NCBI RefSeq assembly: GCF_900187975.1
Contig: NZ_FZPC01000001.1
Coordinates: forward strand, 248,001-312,000
DNA from: Pseudomonas delhiensis
Lineage (GTDB): Bacteria > Pseudomonadota > Gammaproteobacteria > Pseudomonadales > Pseudomonadaceae
DNA length: 64,000 bases
Reading direction: 5' to 3'
This document shows positions 49,100 to 57,790 of this stretch, in pieces (the first letter of the stretch is position 1; each line of letters begins with the position of its first letter). The notes beneath the pieces are model-generated. The model searched no databases. It saw nothing but the letters and a program-made list of their open reading frames with translations, and was not told the origin of the DNA. Both the position numbers and the translations under genes were made by a program.

Positions 49100-49717
49100 C
49101 TAAGCCGGCGTCAAACACTCCGGTCCATCGCAAGCCGGATCGTTGACTATGCTCGCCAGCGCCTGCTCCCGCAGCCGCACCTGTGGCCGCGCCAGCAGGC
49201 TCAGCAGCTTGGGCAGCGGCGTCTCGTCCCCCAGCCAGAGCGCCCTCTCCTCCTCGCTTTCCAGCAGCAGCGGGCGGCGCATCGGGCCGGCCGCCTGGGT
49301 CACCAGGGCCAGGCTCAGCCAGGTGTGGCCATCCACCGGGTAGGCCTCCCAGACCGCCGCGAAGTAGCTCAGGCCGCTGGCGCCGGCCACCCAGTAGGGG
49401 CGCTTGCGCACGCCGCGCCATTCGTAGAAGCCGTTGGCCGGCACCAGGCAGCGACGGCGGGCGAAGGCCTCGCGGAACATCGGCTGTTCGGCCAGGGTTT
49501 CGGCGCGGGCGTGGGCGGGGGTGCGCGACAGGTCGGTGAGCCAGGCCGGGGTCAGGCCCCAGCGGGCCAGGTCGGCGCGGCGCGCGCCGGCCTCCTCGCG
49601 CAGCATCAGCAGCTGCGCGCCGGGGGCGAGGTTCCAGTGCGGCGGGTGGTCCTTGGGAAAGCCCGGCAGCTCGGCGAGCTCGCGGGTCCAGCGGAACAGG
49701 GCAAAGCGGGCGGTCAT
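49100..49717 (-). CDS. SRAP/YedK-like protein lacking catalytic residues
   Basis: A 205-residue SOS response-associated peptidase-fold protein (WNLAPGAQ, RTPAHARAETLAEQPMFREAF, and LVPANGFYEWRG with Glu99). Active SRAP proteins start MCGR and use Cys2 to crosslink abasic sites in single-stranded DNA. Here residues 1-5 are MTARF, the usual Asn of NARAE is His69, and the HDRMP histidine is missing (GPMRRPLLL). Only Glu99 remains. TGGAG precedes ATG 49717, so the N-terminus is probably correct. A DNA-binding but non-crosslinking role is possible. Confidence 0.85.
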   Translation of the reverse strand: MTARFALFRWTRELAELPGFPKDHPPHWNLAPGAQLLMLREEAGARRADLARWGLTPAWLTDLSRTPAHARAETLAEQPMFREAFARRRCLVPANGFYEWRGVRKRPYWVAGASGLSYFAAVWEAYPVDGHTWLSLALVTQAAGPMRRPLLLESEEERALWLGDETPLPKLLSLLARPQVRLREQALASIVNDPACDGPECLTPA

Positions 49718-49735
49718 CGGCGCTCCAGGGCGGCC

Positions 49736-50002
49736 TCAACAGAGCAGGACGCCGCTGGCCGGGCCGAACTCGTCGGCGGGGCCGGGCAACGGCTGCGCGG
49801 CATTGTACGCCTGGATCAGCTCCCGCGCCTGTTGCGCGGCCTCGTCGTCGACCCACAGGTGCAGCAGGCCGTGCAGCGGCAACTCGCCGATGCCGCCGAG
49901 CAGGTGGCGGCCGCCGAGGTGGCAGGCGATGCCCTCGCTGGCCAGCATGCCGGCCAGCAACTCGGCCTCGGCCAGGTCGGCCGGTTCGTAGACTCGCTGC
50001 AT
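49736..50002 (-). CDS. DUF2007-type putative signal-transducing protein
   Basis: An 88-residue protein of the DUF2007 group: MQRVYEPADLAEAELLAGMLASEGIACHLGGRHLLGG is typical (a small ferredoxin-like alpha/beta fold), followed by a longer Ala/Pro tail. Its ATG shares bases with the stop codon of the upstream CPXCG protein (ATGA overlap), so it is translationally coupled. Function unknown. Confidence 0.82.
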   Translation of the reverse strand: MQRVYEPADLAEAELLAGMLASEGIACHLGGRHLLGGIGELPLHGLLHLWVDDEAAQQARELIQAYNAAQPLPGPADEFGPASGVLLC

Positions 50003-50184
50003 CAGTCGTCCTCCCGGTGAACCTCCAGCGACCACTGGGCGCCGTCGGTGTACAGCTGGAACAGGATGGGCCGGCAACACACCGGACAATCTTCATAGTA
50101 GCTCTGGTCGCCGCCGGAGAGGTCTAGCACGGCCTCGGCCGGTTCCCCGCAGTAGGGGCAGCGGTAAGCCTGGGTCTCGAGCAT
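50002..50184 (-). CDS. CPXCG-motif cysteine-rich small protein
   Basis: A 60-residue zinc-ribbon-like protein: CPYCG (9-13) and CPVC (33-36) would bind one metal, between them the conserved acidic stretch DLSGGDQSYYED. This is the CPXCG family, often next to DUF2007 as here. First gene of the trio with DUF2007 and the SRAP-like gene. Function unknown. Confidence 0.88.
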   Translation of the reverse strand: MLETQAYRCPYCGEPAEAVLDLSGGDQSYYEDCPVCCRPILFQLYTDGAQWSLEVHREDD

Positions 50185-50320
50185 CTGAAGGTCCCCTGTG
50201 ACTTCCGTTATACTCCCGCGGTCTTTTTATCCGGCCAGGCCCGCGGGCATGGCCGGTTTTCCGGGGGAGAGGCCCGCGCCAGACGCGTGCCGTGCCAGTT
50301 ACACCCATGAACAAGAGAGC

Positions 50321-51478
50321 ATGATGGGCGAGTTCGAAGCCATCCGACCGTACAACGACGCCGAAGTCCCGGCCGTTCTCCAGCGCCTGCTGAGCGACGA
50401 CGCCTTCCTGGGTATTCTGGCGCGTTATCGTTATCCGCGCCTGTCGCGCCCCTTCGGCTGGCTGCTGCGCCCGCTGATCGCCCACCGCCTGGCCCGCGAG
50501 GTCACCGGCATCCGCAGCGTGGTGGCCCTGCAGGACAAGTTCGAGCCCTACGTCGACCGCACCATCGAGCACGCCACCGACGGCGTGACCTACTCGGGGG
50601 TGGAGAGCCTCAAGCCCGGCCGCGCCTACCTGTTCATCGCCAACCACCGCGACATCGTGATGGACCCGGCGTTCTGCAACTACGCCATCTACCACGCCAA
50701 GCTGCCGACGCCGCGCATCGCCATCGGCGACAACCTGCTGCAGCGGCCCTTCGTCAGCGACCTGATGCGCCTGAACAAGAGCTTCATCGTGCACCGCTCG
50801 ATCAGCGGCCGGCGCGAGAAGCTGGCGGCCTACAACACCCTCTCGGCCTACATCAACCACTCGATCCGCCACGACGGCGAGTCGGTGTGGATCGCCCAGG
50901 CCGAGGGCCGCGCCAAGGACGGTGACGACCGCACCGACTCGGCGATCCTCAAGATGTTCCACATGAGCCGCAAGGACGAGCCCTTCGCCCAGGTGGCCCG
51001 CGAGCTGCACCTGATCCCGGTGTCGATCAGCTACGAGTACGACCCCTGCGACGCCGCCAAGGCCCGCGAGCTGTACACCCGCGCCAGCACCGGCGAATAC
51101 CGCAAGGCGCCGGGCGAGGACGATGCCAGCATCGCCCAGGGCATCACCGGCTACAAAGGCCGCGTGCACATCAACTTCGGCACCGAGATGGACGGCGAGT
51201 ACGCCGACGCCAAGCAACTGGCCGCCGCCCTGGACCGGCAGATACTCGGCAACTACCGGCTGTTCCCGGTGCACTACCTGGCGTACGAGATGTCCGAGCT
51301 GCGCGACCCGGCCCTGGCCGTGCCCGCTGCCGGGAGCCTGTTCGGCGCCGAGGAGCTGCGCCGGGCCCGCGAGCAGTGGCAGCAGCGCCTGCAGGGCTGC
51401 CCGCCGGAGCACCGCCCCTACCTGGTCCTGCAGTACGCCAACCCGGTGCTGAACCAGTACCGGCTCAAGCAGGCCTGA
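50321..51478 (+). CDS. 1-acylglycerol-3-phosphate O-acyltransferase-like protein
   Basis: A 385-residue acyltransferase of the PlsC superfamily: the catalytic NHxxxxD appears as NHRDIVMD (about 108-115), with a downstream acidic EGRAKDG block (about 199-205). No clear membrane helix, unlike PlsC, so it is a cytosolic or peripheral homologue. ATG at 50321 or 50324. A TATACT -10-like box lies at 50209-50214. Ends with a terminator. Confidence 0.85.
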   Translation: MMGEFEAIRPYNDAEVPAVLQRLLSDDAFLGILARYRYPRLSRPFGWLLRPLIAHRLAREVTGIRSVVALQDKFEPYVDRTIEHATDGVTYSGVESLKPGRAYLFIANHRDIVMDPAFCNYAIYHAKLPTPRIAIGDNLLQRPFVSDLMRLNKSFIVHRSISGRREKLAAYNTLSAYINHSIRHDGESVWIAQAEGRAKDGDDRTDSAILKMFHMSRKDEPFAQVARELHLIPVSISYEYDPCDAAKARELYTRASTGEYRKAPGEDDASIAQGITGYKGRVHINFGTEMDGEYADAKQLAAALDRQILGNYRLFPVHYLAYEMSELRDPALAVPAAGSLFGAEELRRAREQWQQRLQGCPPEHRPYLVLQYANPVLNQYRLKQA

Positions 51479-51493
51479 GCCACCGCATGAACG

Positions 51494-51520
51494 AAAAGGG
51501 CGCCCGAGGGCGCCCTTTTG
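51494..51520 (+). terminator. Terminator of the acyltransferase gene
   Basis: AAAAGGGCGCCC/GGGCGCCCTTTT stem; could also serve the convergent small gene. Confidence 0.92.
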
Positions 51521-51538
51521 CATCGTGACGGTGCGTTT

Positions 51539-51832
51539 TCAGCCCGGCAGCTGGGTGCTGTACTGGCTCAGCGCGACGGCCAGGGCCAGGCAGGCGAAGC
51601 CGAAGAGGTAGAAGAAGCGGTTGATCTTCGCCGTCGAGGGCTCGGCCTCGGCCTCGGCCAGCGGCGCGGACGCGCCATCGCCACCGGCGACCAGGCGTTG
51701 CAGGGCCTGGCGCTCGCGCCGGCGGGTGGCCAGCAGCAGCCAGGCGCCGGCCAGGGCGAAGAACAGCGCCAGGTCGTTGAGGACCCGGGCGGGATGGGCC
51801 TGGAACAGATTCCAGAGCGCCTGCAGCGACAT
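51539..51832 (-). CDS. Small two-helix membrane protein of unknown function
   Basis: A 97-residue protein with hydrophobic segments at about 20-36 and 72-90 and an Ala/Glu-rich linker that contains a basic patch (TRRRERQALQRL). ATG 51832 is chosen because GGAGGT lies just before it. I do not recognise it. The gap upstream (51833-52103) holds nothing else convincing. Confidence 0.65.
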   Translation of the reverse strand: MSLQALWNLFQAHPARVLNDLALFFALAGAWLLLATRRRERQALQRLVAGGDGASAPLAEAEAEPSTAKINRFFYLFGFACLALAVALSQYSTQLPG

Positions 51833-52103
51833 CACGACCTCCACACTTCAGGACTGCACGCCAGGAAGCAAGAAAGCGCCAAGGCCGAGTTCTGTACGAA
51901 GCGACGAACCGCGGCGGGTACGTCACGCAACTGAAAGAAAGACGGCCGATTGTATCCGTCAGGAGGACGGCACAGCCAGTTCGGTCGTCTTATTCACGAC
52001 GAACGTCAGCCTTATCGAGAAGGGTTCTAAGCCTTTTCCACCACCTGGCACATGACTGGCTAGTCACCTTTCGCCATCCGGTATCCCGCCTAGGAGATTC
52101 GCC

Positions 52104-52313
52104 ATGCTCGAAATCGTACCCCACGAAAGCGCCTACCTGATCGAACACCTGGATGAGATCGAAGCCGTGGTCACCGACCTCTCCTTCAACGTCCAGGACG
52201 ACCACTGGCTGGTGTACTGCCAGGCCTGCGGCCACGAACACCTGGACCTGCCGGAAGCCGACGAGCGCCAGCCGGCCTACGAGACCGACCCGTTCCGCCA
52301 GGCCGCCGCCTGA
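52104..52313 (+). CDS. Small acidic hypothetical protein
   Basis: A 69-residue acidic protein, with one CQAC pair (40-43) near His46 (YCQACGHEH) but no second pair, so a full zinc ribbon is not formed. AGGAGATTCGCC precedes ATG 52104. A clear terminator follows, which supports expression as a separate gene. Function unknown. Confidence 0.75.
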   Translation: MLEIVPHESAYLIEHLDEIEAVVTDLSFNVQDDHWLVYCQACGHEHLDLPEADERQPAYETDPFRQAAA

Positions 52314-52327
52314 ATTCCCGCACCCAC

Positions 52328-52357
52328 GAAAAAGCCCGGCCAGTGCCGGGCTTTTTC
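52328..52357 (+). terminator. Terminator (bidirectional) between the small hypothetical gene and yajG
   Basis: AAAAAGCCCGGC/GCCGGGCTTTTT; T-runs in both orientations, so it can serve both convergent genes. Confidence 0.92.
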
Positions 52358-52373
52358 GTTCACGCCGAAGCGA

Positions 52374-52961
52374 TCAGCGCTGGTTCAGCGTCTGCCCGAT
52401 GGTCGGGTCCTTGAACACGCGGTCCAGGGTGTCGCTGAGCACGTCGCTGACCAGCTTGGTGTTGGTCTGCTGGTTCGGCGCCATGCCGAAGCGCTGGTTC
52501 AGCGAGGAACCGTAGCGGCCGCTGTAGCGGCGCCCGCCGGCCTGCACGTCGACGCGGAAGGTCGCGCCTATGGTGGCCTCGGTGACGTAGACGCCGTCCT
52601 TGGGCGACTGGTACTTCAGCTCGGCCAGGGTGAGGGTCAGGGTCGGGGCGTTGTAGGCGTTCGGCGAGGGAGTGAAGCCGAGCAGGCGCACCGCCGCCTC
52701 GGTCTGGGCCTGCAGCTTGGGAATCACGTCCTGGCTGCGCACGGTGACCGCGCTGGTCTCCGAGTAGAGGCCGCCACGGGTGCCCAGCTCGGTGCTCTGG
52801 CGGCCGTCGACCACCTTCACCACCACTGGCTGGCCCTGGCCGACGGCGACCGGCTGGCCCTTGAACACCGGGTCCGGGTTCAGTTGTTGCGGGCTGAGGG
52901 CACAGCCGGACAAGGCCAGGGTGCCGGCGGCGATCAGACTGAGCAACAGACGCTGCAACAT
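52374..52961 (-). CDS. yajG: YajG-family lipoprotein
   Basis: A 195-residue lipoprotein: LALSGC with lipid-Cys20, then the YajG-type body (VVVKVVDGRQSTELGTRGG, GFTPSPNAYNAPTLTLTLAEL). Outer-membrane or periplasmic location inferred from the lipobox; function unknown. A TATACT -10-like element (read on the minus strand) lies at 52999-53004, about 40 bases upstream. Confidence 0.9.
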   Translation of the reverse strand: MLQRLLLSLIAAGTLALSGCALSPQQLNPDPVFKGQPVAVGQGQPVVVKVVDGRQSTELGTRGGLYSETSAVTVRSQDVIPKLQAQTEAAVRLLGFTPSPNAYNAPTLTLTLAELKYQSPKDGVYVTEATIGATFRVDVQAGGRRYSGRYGSSLNQRFGMAPNQQTNTKLVSDVLSDTLDRVFKDPTIGQTLNQR

Positions 52962-53095
52962 GTTCGTGTCTCCATGGGTTGGGCTCGGAACGGCGGGCAG
53001 TATACCGGCCGTCGGAGCGCCCTGATAGCGCTCTGCAAGTTGGACGCTGGCACTTTGTTACAGGTTCCTTGGCGGCGACGCGCGCGAGGGCAAGA

Positions 53096-53112
53096 CGCAC
53101 CAATCTGGTGCA
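53096..53112. promoter_or_regulatory. NtrC-like binding palindrome
   Basis: CGCACCAATCTGGTGCA fits the NtrC consensus TGCACCA-N3-TGGTGCA except for the first base. Confidence 0.45.
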
Positions 53113-53152
53113 AAAACAGGAAATCCAGTGACCGGAACTCGGAAAAAAGTCT

Positions 53153-53171
53153 AAGCCCGAGGGCTTTTTTT
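53153..53171 (+). terminator. Orphan terminator upstream of mqo
   Basis: AAGCCC-GA-GGGCTT followed by seven T residues. No plus-strand gene precedes it; the small gene at 52104 already has a terminator. Confidence 0.75.
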
Positions 53172-53474
53172 GCATTTCGTCGTTATAATCGCGCCCCGAT
53201 TATAAGGACGCCTCCTGATCGGGTCCCACAGCCCGGCAGCCTCGCGCCTGCCGGCCTGTCACACCCTCCTAGAGAGTCGCCAATTGCGCCGTGGCCACCG
53301 GCCTCGCGCTTTGTACCGATCGTTGCGACGACACTTTCAGGCAAGGATTGCCGCGAGTCCCCTCCGAACCGAGTCCGGACCCGCCCGCAGCGACGACCCC
53401 CTTTGAGCTTCACGTCTCCATAAGAGCGTGATTTGAAGGTTTTTCACTACTTCACGAGAGTGTGGCGAGCGAGA

Positions 53475-54959
53475 ATGGCGAACGAACACGAAGCTTTGGA
53501 TGTGCTGCTGGTTGGCGCCGGCATCATGAGCGCAACCCTGGCGACCCTGTTGAAGGAAGTCGAACCCGACACCCGACTGGAGATCGTCGAACTGCAGGAG
53601 TCCGGAGCCATCGAGAGCTCCAACCCCTGGAACAACGCCGGTACCGGCCACGCCGGCCTCTGCGAGCTGAACTACACGCCGCAGGCCGCCGACGGCTCCA
53701 TCGACATCAAGAAAGCGGTGCAGATCAACGCCCAGTTCGAGGTGTCCAAGCAGTTCTGGGCGCACCTGGTGGACAAGGAAGGCTTCGGCAATCCGCGCAA
53801 CTTCATCAACCCGGTGCCGCACCTGAGCTTCGTCCGTGGCAAGGACGTGTCCTTCCTGAAGAAGCGCTTCGAAACCCTCAGCCAGCACCATGCCTTCGAG
53901 TCCATGGTCTACACCGAGGACCGCGAGCAGCTGGCCCAGTGGGCGCCGCTGACCATGCCCGGCCGCCCGGCCGACGAGCAGGTCGCCGCCACCCGCGTGG
54001 AGCATGGCACCGACGTCAACTTCGGCGCCCTGACCAACCAGCTGCTGGCCCGCCTGGGCAAGCAGGAAGGCGCGAAGATCAGCTACTTCCAGAGGGTCGT
54101 GGGCCTGGAGCGCGACGGCCAGGACTGGATCGTCGACATCAAGAACACCCAGAACGGCCAGTCGCGCAAGATCCGCACGAAGTTCGTCTTCCTCGGCGCC
54201 GGCGGCGGCGCGCTGCCGCTGCTGCAGATGTCCGGCATCCCGGAAAGCAAGGGCTTCGGCGGCTTCCCGGTGAGCGGCCAGTGGCTGCGCTGCGACAACC
54301 CCGAAGTGGTCAGGCAGCACCAGGCCAAGGTCTACAGCCAGGCCGAGGTCGGCGCCCCGCCGATGTCCGTGCCGCACCTGGACACCCGCGTGGTCGACGG
54401 CAAGAAGTCCCTGCTGTTCGGACCCTACGCCGGCTTCTCCACCAAGTTCCTGCGCCACGGCTCCTTCCTCGACCTGCCGCTGTCGGTCCGCGGCAGCAAC
54501 CTGATGCCGATGCTGGCGGTCGCCCGCGACAACATGGACCTGACCCGCTACCTGGTGCGCGAAGTCATGCAGTCCATGGACCAGCGCCTGGAAAGCCTGC
54601 GCAAGTTCTACCCGCTGGCCAACCCGGCGGACTGGCGCCTGGAAACCGCCGGCCAGCGCGTGCAGATCATCAAGAAGGACACCAAGAAAGGCGGCATCCT
54701 GCAGTTCGGCACCGAGCTGGTGGCTTCCGAGGACGGCACCATCGCCGCCCTGCTGGGCGCCTCCCCGGGCGCCTCGGTGACCGTGTCGATCATGCTCGGC
54801 CTGCTCGAGCGCTGCTTCCCCGCTCAGTACAAGTCCGAAGCCTGGGGCGCCAAGCTCCGGGAGATCTTCCCGGCCCGCGAGAAGCAGCTGGAGAGCGACG
54901 CCTCGGCCTACCGCGAGATCAACGCCTACACCTGGCAGAAGCTGCAGCTGGATCAGTGA
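53475..54959 (+). CDS. mqo: Malate:quinone oxidoreductase
   Basis: A 494-residue FAD-dependent peripheral membrane enzyme that oxidises malate and passes electrons to quinone. The dinucleotide loop [19 protein letters not shown] (about 9-27) is followed by the Mqo signature [28 protein letters not shown] and later [15 protein letters not shown] 53475 is preferred over an upstream TTG at 53433; its RBS is weak (GCGAG). Strong codon bias and a downstream terminator. Confidence 0.96.
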   Translation: MANEHEALDVLLVGAGIMSATLATLLKEVEPDTRLEIVELQESGAIESSNPWNNAGTGHAGLCELNYTPQAADGSIDIKKAVQINAQFEVSKQFWAHLVDKEGFGNPRNFINPVPHLSFVRGKDVSFLKKRFETLSQHHAFESMVYTEDREQLAQWAPLTMPGRPADEQVAATRVEHGTDVNFGALTNQLLARLGKQEGAKISYFQRVVGLERDGQDWIVDIKNTQNGQSRKIRTKFVFLGAGGGALPLLQMSGIPESKGFGGFPVSGQWLRCDNPEVVRQHQAKVYSQAEVGAPPMSVPHLDTRVVDGKKSLLFGPYAGFSTKFLRHGSFLDLPLSVRGSNLMPMLAVARDNMDLTRYLVREVMQSMDQRLESLRKFYPLANPADWRLETAGQRVQIIKKDTKKGGILQFGTELVASEDGTIAALLGASPGASVTVSIMLGLLERCFPAQYKSEAWGAKLREIFPAREKQLESDASAYREINAYTWQKLQLDQ

Positions 54960-54975
54960 TCCGGCCCTGACGCAG

Positions 54976-55006
54976 AAGGCCCGCCATTCGGCGGGCCTTT
55001 TCGTTT
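54976..55006 (+). terminator. Terminator of mqo
   Basis: AAGGCCCGCC/GGCGGGCCTT stem and T-rich tail. Confidence 0.92.
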
Positions 55007-55019
55007 CCGGGGCGCGGCG

Positions 55020-55421
55020 TCAGCGGCAACTGATCATCCAGCCGACGCCGAAGCGGTCGTGGAGCATGCCGAAGCGCTGCGCCCAGAAGGTCTTCTCCAG
55101 CGGCATGTCCACCCGCCCCTCCTCGGCCAGCGCGGCGAAGGCCTTCTCCGCCGCCACCACGCTGTGCAGCGCCAGGTGCAGGCTGAAGCCGCCGGGTGGT
55201 GCCTCGTGCTCGCCGCGGCCGTCGGACATCAGCACCTCGCTCTGGCCGACCTGCAGGCTGGCATGCATGACCTTCTCGCACCAGCCGTCGGGCACCTGCA
55301 GCGGCCCCGGCGCCTCCTCGTAGCGCATCAGCGCGTTGAGCTGCGCGCCCAGCGCCTGCTGGTAGAAGGCGATGGCCTCGTCGCACTGGCCGTGGAAGAA
55401 CAGATAGGGCTGTACATGCAT
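55020..55421 (-). CDS. VOC-superfamily protein (PhnB/YjdN-like)
   Basis: A 133-residue glyoxalase/bleomycin-resistance fold protein of the PhnB-like group: MHVQPYLFFHGQCDEAIAFYQQALGA opening, SDGRGEHEAPPGGFSLHL in the middle, FWAQRFGMLHDRFGVGWMI at the end. Such proteins are often uncharacterised; no metal triad is certain. AAGGTGAGG precedes ATG 55421. Confidence 0.9.
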   Translation of the reverse strand: MHVQPYLFFHGQCDEAIAFYQQALGAQLNALMRYEEAPGPLQVPDGWCEKVMHASLQVGQSEVLMSDGRGEHEAPPGGFSLHLALHSVVAAEKAFAALAEEGRVDMPLEKTFWAQRFGMLHDRFGVGWMISCR

Positions 55422-55496
55422 GTCGGCGTCCTCACCTTGTCGTTGTTCTACCTGCAAGTCTAGGCGGGGGGCGGAGGGTCTGCGCCGATGCGCTCT

Positions 55497-55566
55497 TCGT
55501 AGGATGGGCTGAGCTTGCGAAACCCATGTGGCCATGGCGATGGGTATCGCTTCGCTCCCCCCATCC
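55497..55566. repeat. GTAGGATGGG-family element
   Basis: GTAGGATGGGCTGAGC ... GAAACCCATG ... GCGATGGGTATCGCTTCGC ... CCATCCTGCG, the second full copy of this family in the window (other copy 7999-8073). Confidence 0.85.
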
Positions 55567-55588
55567 TGCGGGGCCAGGCATCAGGCAC

Positions 55589-55616
55589 GAAAAAGCCCGC
55601 ACGCGGCGGGCTTCTT
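55589..55616 (-). terminator. Terminator of the PA4642-family gene
   Basis: Read on the minus strand: GAAGCCCGCC/GCGGGCTTTTTC type stem with a five-T tail. Confidence 0.87.
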
Positions 55617-55630
55617 CACAGCGAGGCCGA

Positions 55631-55918
55631 TCAGCCGCGGGCGGCTTCGATCACCTCGATGTAGGGCTCGGCCTGGCGCTGGTCGCGGATCAGCGCGACG
55701 AAGTCCTGACCCTTGGCATCCCTGGCGCCGAGGTCGTAGCCGGCCTCGACGAAGAACTTCACGAAGCGCTCGAAATCGTCGATGCGCAGGCCGCGGTAGG
55801 CCTTGATCAGCTTGTGCAGCGACGGCGGGGTATCGTCGGCCGGCTCGACCTCGAGGAACAGCTTGATCGACTCGTCGCCGATCTCTTCGCCAATCACCTG
55901 CTTCTTGTCTTTACGCAT
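55631..55918 (-). CDS. PA4642-family small protein
   Basis: A 95-residue acidic soluble protein (DESIKLFLEVEPADDTPPSLHKLIKAYRGLRIDDFERFVKFF-like central helices) resembling the Pseudomonas PA4642 family. Function unknown. The PAO1 neighbour mqoB is also the neighbour here, which supports the call. Confidence 0.85.
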   Translation of the reverse strand: MRKDKKQVIGEEIGDESIKLFLEVEPADDTPPSLHKLIKAYRGLRIDDFERFVKFFVEAGYDLGARDAKGQDFVALIRDQRQAEPYIEVIEAARG

Positions 55919-55999
55919 CGCTCGCTTCTCTCTACGGCACCAGTCGACGGCCCGGCCGTCACCAAAGGCGGGCAGTGTAACCCCGCTGCGGGCGCCGGC

Positions 56000-56485
56000 T
56001 CAACGCAGGCGCACGGCGCCGCTGTGCAGGTCGGCCCAGACGTGGCCGTTGGGGTAGCTGAGGAACTGGCAGTACACCGGGCCGTGACGCAGCAGGTCGA
56101 GCAACTGGGTGTAGGACGCGGCCGGGTACGACAGGCTCAGGGTACGGCTGGCGGCGTCGTAGGTGGGCTTCTTCAGGCTCTTGCCTTCGCTGTCGAAGCT
56201 GATCAGCACCTGGGTCACGGCGCCGCCCTTGTTCAGCGGCTTGCCCTTCAGGCGCAGCAGCGCCGGGGTGGTGATCGGGATCGGCTGCTGGTTGGACTGG
56301 CGCTGGTTGCCCAGCACCACGCTGTATTCGGTGACCTGCAGCAGTTGCTGCTGCTCCGGCGCCTCGCCGCGCAGGTTGTTGTCGTCCGGCGGCAGGAACT
56401 GGGCATGGGCCACCGGCGCATCGGCGGCGAACAGCGGCCCGGAGAAGGCCAGGACGGCCAGGCAGAACAGGTGGCGCAACGTCAT
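56000..56485 (-). CDS. Exported hypothetical protein
   Basis: A 161-residue protein with a cleavable signal peptide (MTLRHLFCLAVLAFSGPLFAADA; cleavage likely after LFA near residue 20). The body has no Cys pair or enzyme motif; Gln-rich stretch (PEQQQLL) near residue 42. Probably periplasmic. Start ATG 56485 is chosen for the signal peptide. Confidence 0.78.
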   Translation of the reverse strand: MTLRHLFCLAVLAFSGPLFAADAPVAHAQFLPPDDNNLRGEAPEQQQLLQVTEYSVVLGNQRQSNQQPIPITTPALLRLKGKPLNKGGAVTQVLISFDSEGKSLKKPTYDAASRTLSLSYPAASYTQLLDLLRHGPVYCQFLSYPNGHVWADLHSGAVRLR

Positions 56486-56561
56486 CGTGAACCCCGCGGG
56501 AAAACTCGTCCGGCACTCTAGCACGGGGCCGCCGGCACTCGTACAGGCACTTGGTGAGGGT

Positions 56562-56590
56562 TTCGATGCATTGATAAAATTCGATGCATT
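56562..56590. promoter_or_regulatory. Candidate LysR operator: two TTCGATGCATT repeats
   Basis: TTCGATGCATT occurs at 56562-56572 and 56580-56590, an exact direct repeat 18 bases apart with an ATGCAT palindrome in each, 39 bases before the LysR-type gene. The same TCGATGCA core recurs upstream of the aldehyde dehydrogenase gene (59275-59302). Confidence 0.65.
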
Positions 56591-56628
56591 CGCCCATTCA
56601 CATGCCACGAAGTGGATGCAGGAGCCCC

Positions 56629-57534
56629 ATGCTGCACAACGTCTCCGACCTCGACCTGCGCCTGCTGCGCATCTTCGCCACCGTGGTGCGCTGCGGCGGC
56701 TTTTCCGCCGCCCAGGGCGAACTGGGCATGGGCCAGTCGACCATCAGCACGCACATCGCCAGCCTGGAGACGCGCCTGGGCTACCGCCTGTGCGAACGCG
56801 GCAAGAGCGGCTTCCGCCTGACCGACAAGGGCGCCCTGGTGCTGCAGCACGGCCAGGCGCTGTTCGCCGCCCTGGGCGACTTCCGCGACCAGGTGCAATC
56901 CCTGGCCGGGCGCCTGGTGGGCGAGCTGCGCATCGGCCTGGCGGACAACATCGCCACCCTGCCCGATGCGCGCATCCACGAGGCCCTGGCACGCTTCGGC
57001 CGGCGCGACCAGGAGGTACGCCTGCAGCTGTCCATCGGCTCGTCCACCGAGCTGGAACGCCAGGTGCTGGGCGGCGAGCTGCACCTGGCCATCGCCTGCT
57101 CCAGCCGGCATCTGCCGAACCTGCGCTACCGCCCGCTGTACAGCGAACGGGTGGCGGTGTTCTGCGGCCGCGGGCACCCGCTCTTCGACCACCAGGCGCC
57201 CAGCCAGGCCGACCTGGAGGCCTGCGCCTGGGTGCAGTACGGCCACGCCCAGGCCGACGTCCAGCTGCCGGCCGACCCGCGGCGCAGCACGGCGCTGGCC
57301 GGCAACATGGAAGCGGTGGTGCACGCCGTGCGCGCCGGCACCCACCTGGGCTACCTGCCGACGCACTATGCGCAGCGCTGGGTGGACCTGGGCGAGATGC
57401 GCCCGCTGCTCGCCGGGCGGCTCGGCTACGGCATCGAGCACAGCCTGCTGCTGCGCGACGACACGGGGCACAACCAGGCCCTGCAGGCGCTGGTGGAGGA
57501 CCTTTGCGCAGTGCATGGCGTGTCCCTGCCCTAG
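56629..57534 (+). CDS. LysR-family transcriptional regulator
   Basis: A 301-residue LysR-type regulator: helix-turn-helix FSAAQGELGMGQSTISTHIASLETRLGYRL at about 24-53, effector domain from about 90. CAGGAG lies just before ATG 56629, favouring it over an upstream ATG at 56584. It is convergent with an aldehyde dehydrogenase gene, and both upstream regions carry TCGATGCA motifs, so it probably controls that gene and itself. Effector unknown. Confidence 0.87.
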   Translation: MLHNVSDLDLRLLRIFATVVRCGGFSAAQGELGMGQSTISTHIASLETRLGYRLCERGKSGFRLTDKGALVLQHGQALFAALGDFRDQVQSLAGRLVGELRIGLADNIATLPDARIHEALARFGRRDQEVRLQLSIGSSTELERQVLGGELHLAIACSSRHLPNLRYRPLYSERVAVFCGRGHPLFDHQAPSQADLEACAWVQYGHAQADVQLPADPRRSTALAGNMEAVVHAVRAGTHLGYLPTHYAQRWVDLGEMRPLLAGRLGYGIEHSLLLRDDTGHNQALQALVEDLCAVHGVSLP

Positions 57535-57573
57535 GGATCTCATCCGCGAATCGCGCCGGGGCATCCCAGCTTC

Positions 57574-57762
57574 CCGTAGGAGCGAGCTTGCTCGCGAACC
57601 GCATGGCACCGCGTTTGTTCGCGAGCAAGCTCGCTCCTACGAAGAGCACCTCGGCGCAATAGGAGCGGGCCCTGCCCGCGATTCGCGCGCAGGGCGTGCT
57701 CCTACAGGGGAACGATGTGGGCGGGGCAGGTAGGGCGCATGACCGTTCGCGGTTATCCGCCG
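57574..57762. repeat. REP cluster between the LysR gene and aldehyde dehydrogenase
   Basis: 57574-57641: GTAGGAGCGAGCTTGCTCGC pair. 57659-57706: AGGAGCGGGCCCTGCCC ... GCGTGCTCCTAC element (left GT missing). 57731-57762: GTAGGGCGCATGACCG ... GTTATCCGCC. Convergent gap; no gene seen. Confidence 0.85.
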
Positions 57763-57790
57763 TTGGCCCCGGGACCGAATGCCTCGATCG

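Larger units (their letters stand above)
52962..53474. promoter_or_regulatory. Divergent yajG/mqo control region (no gene)
   Basis: The gap contains, in plus-strand order: the yajG -10 (52999-53004, minus), a TGGCAC-led sigma-54-like sequence (53048-53062), an NtrC-like palindrome (53096-53112), an orphan terminator (53153-53171), and a TATAAT -10 (53184-53189) that would give mqo a leader of about 285 bases. No open frame with an RBS is visible. Confidence 0.55.
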
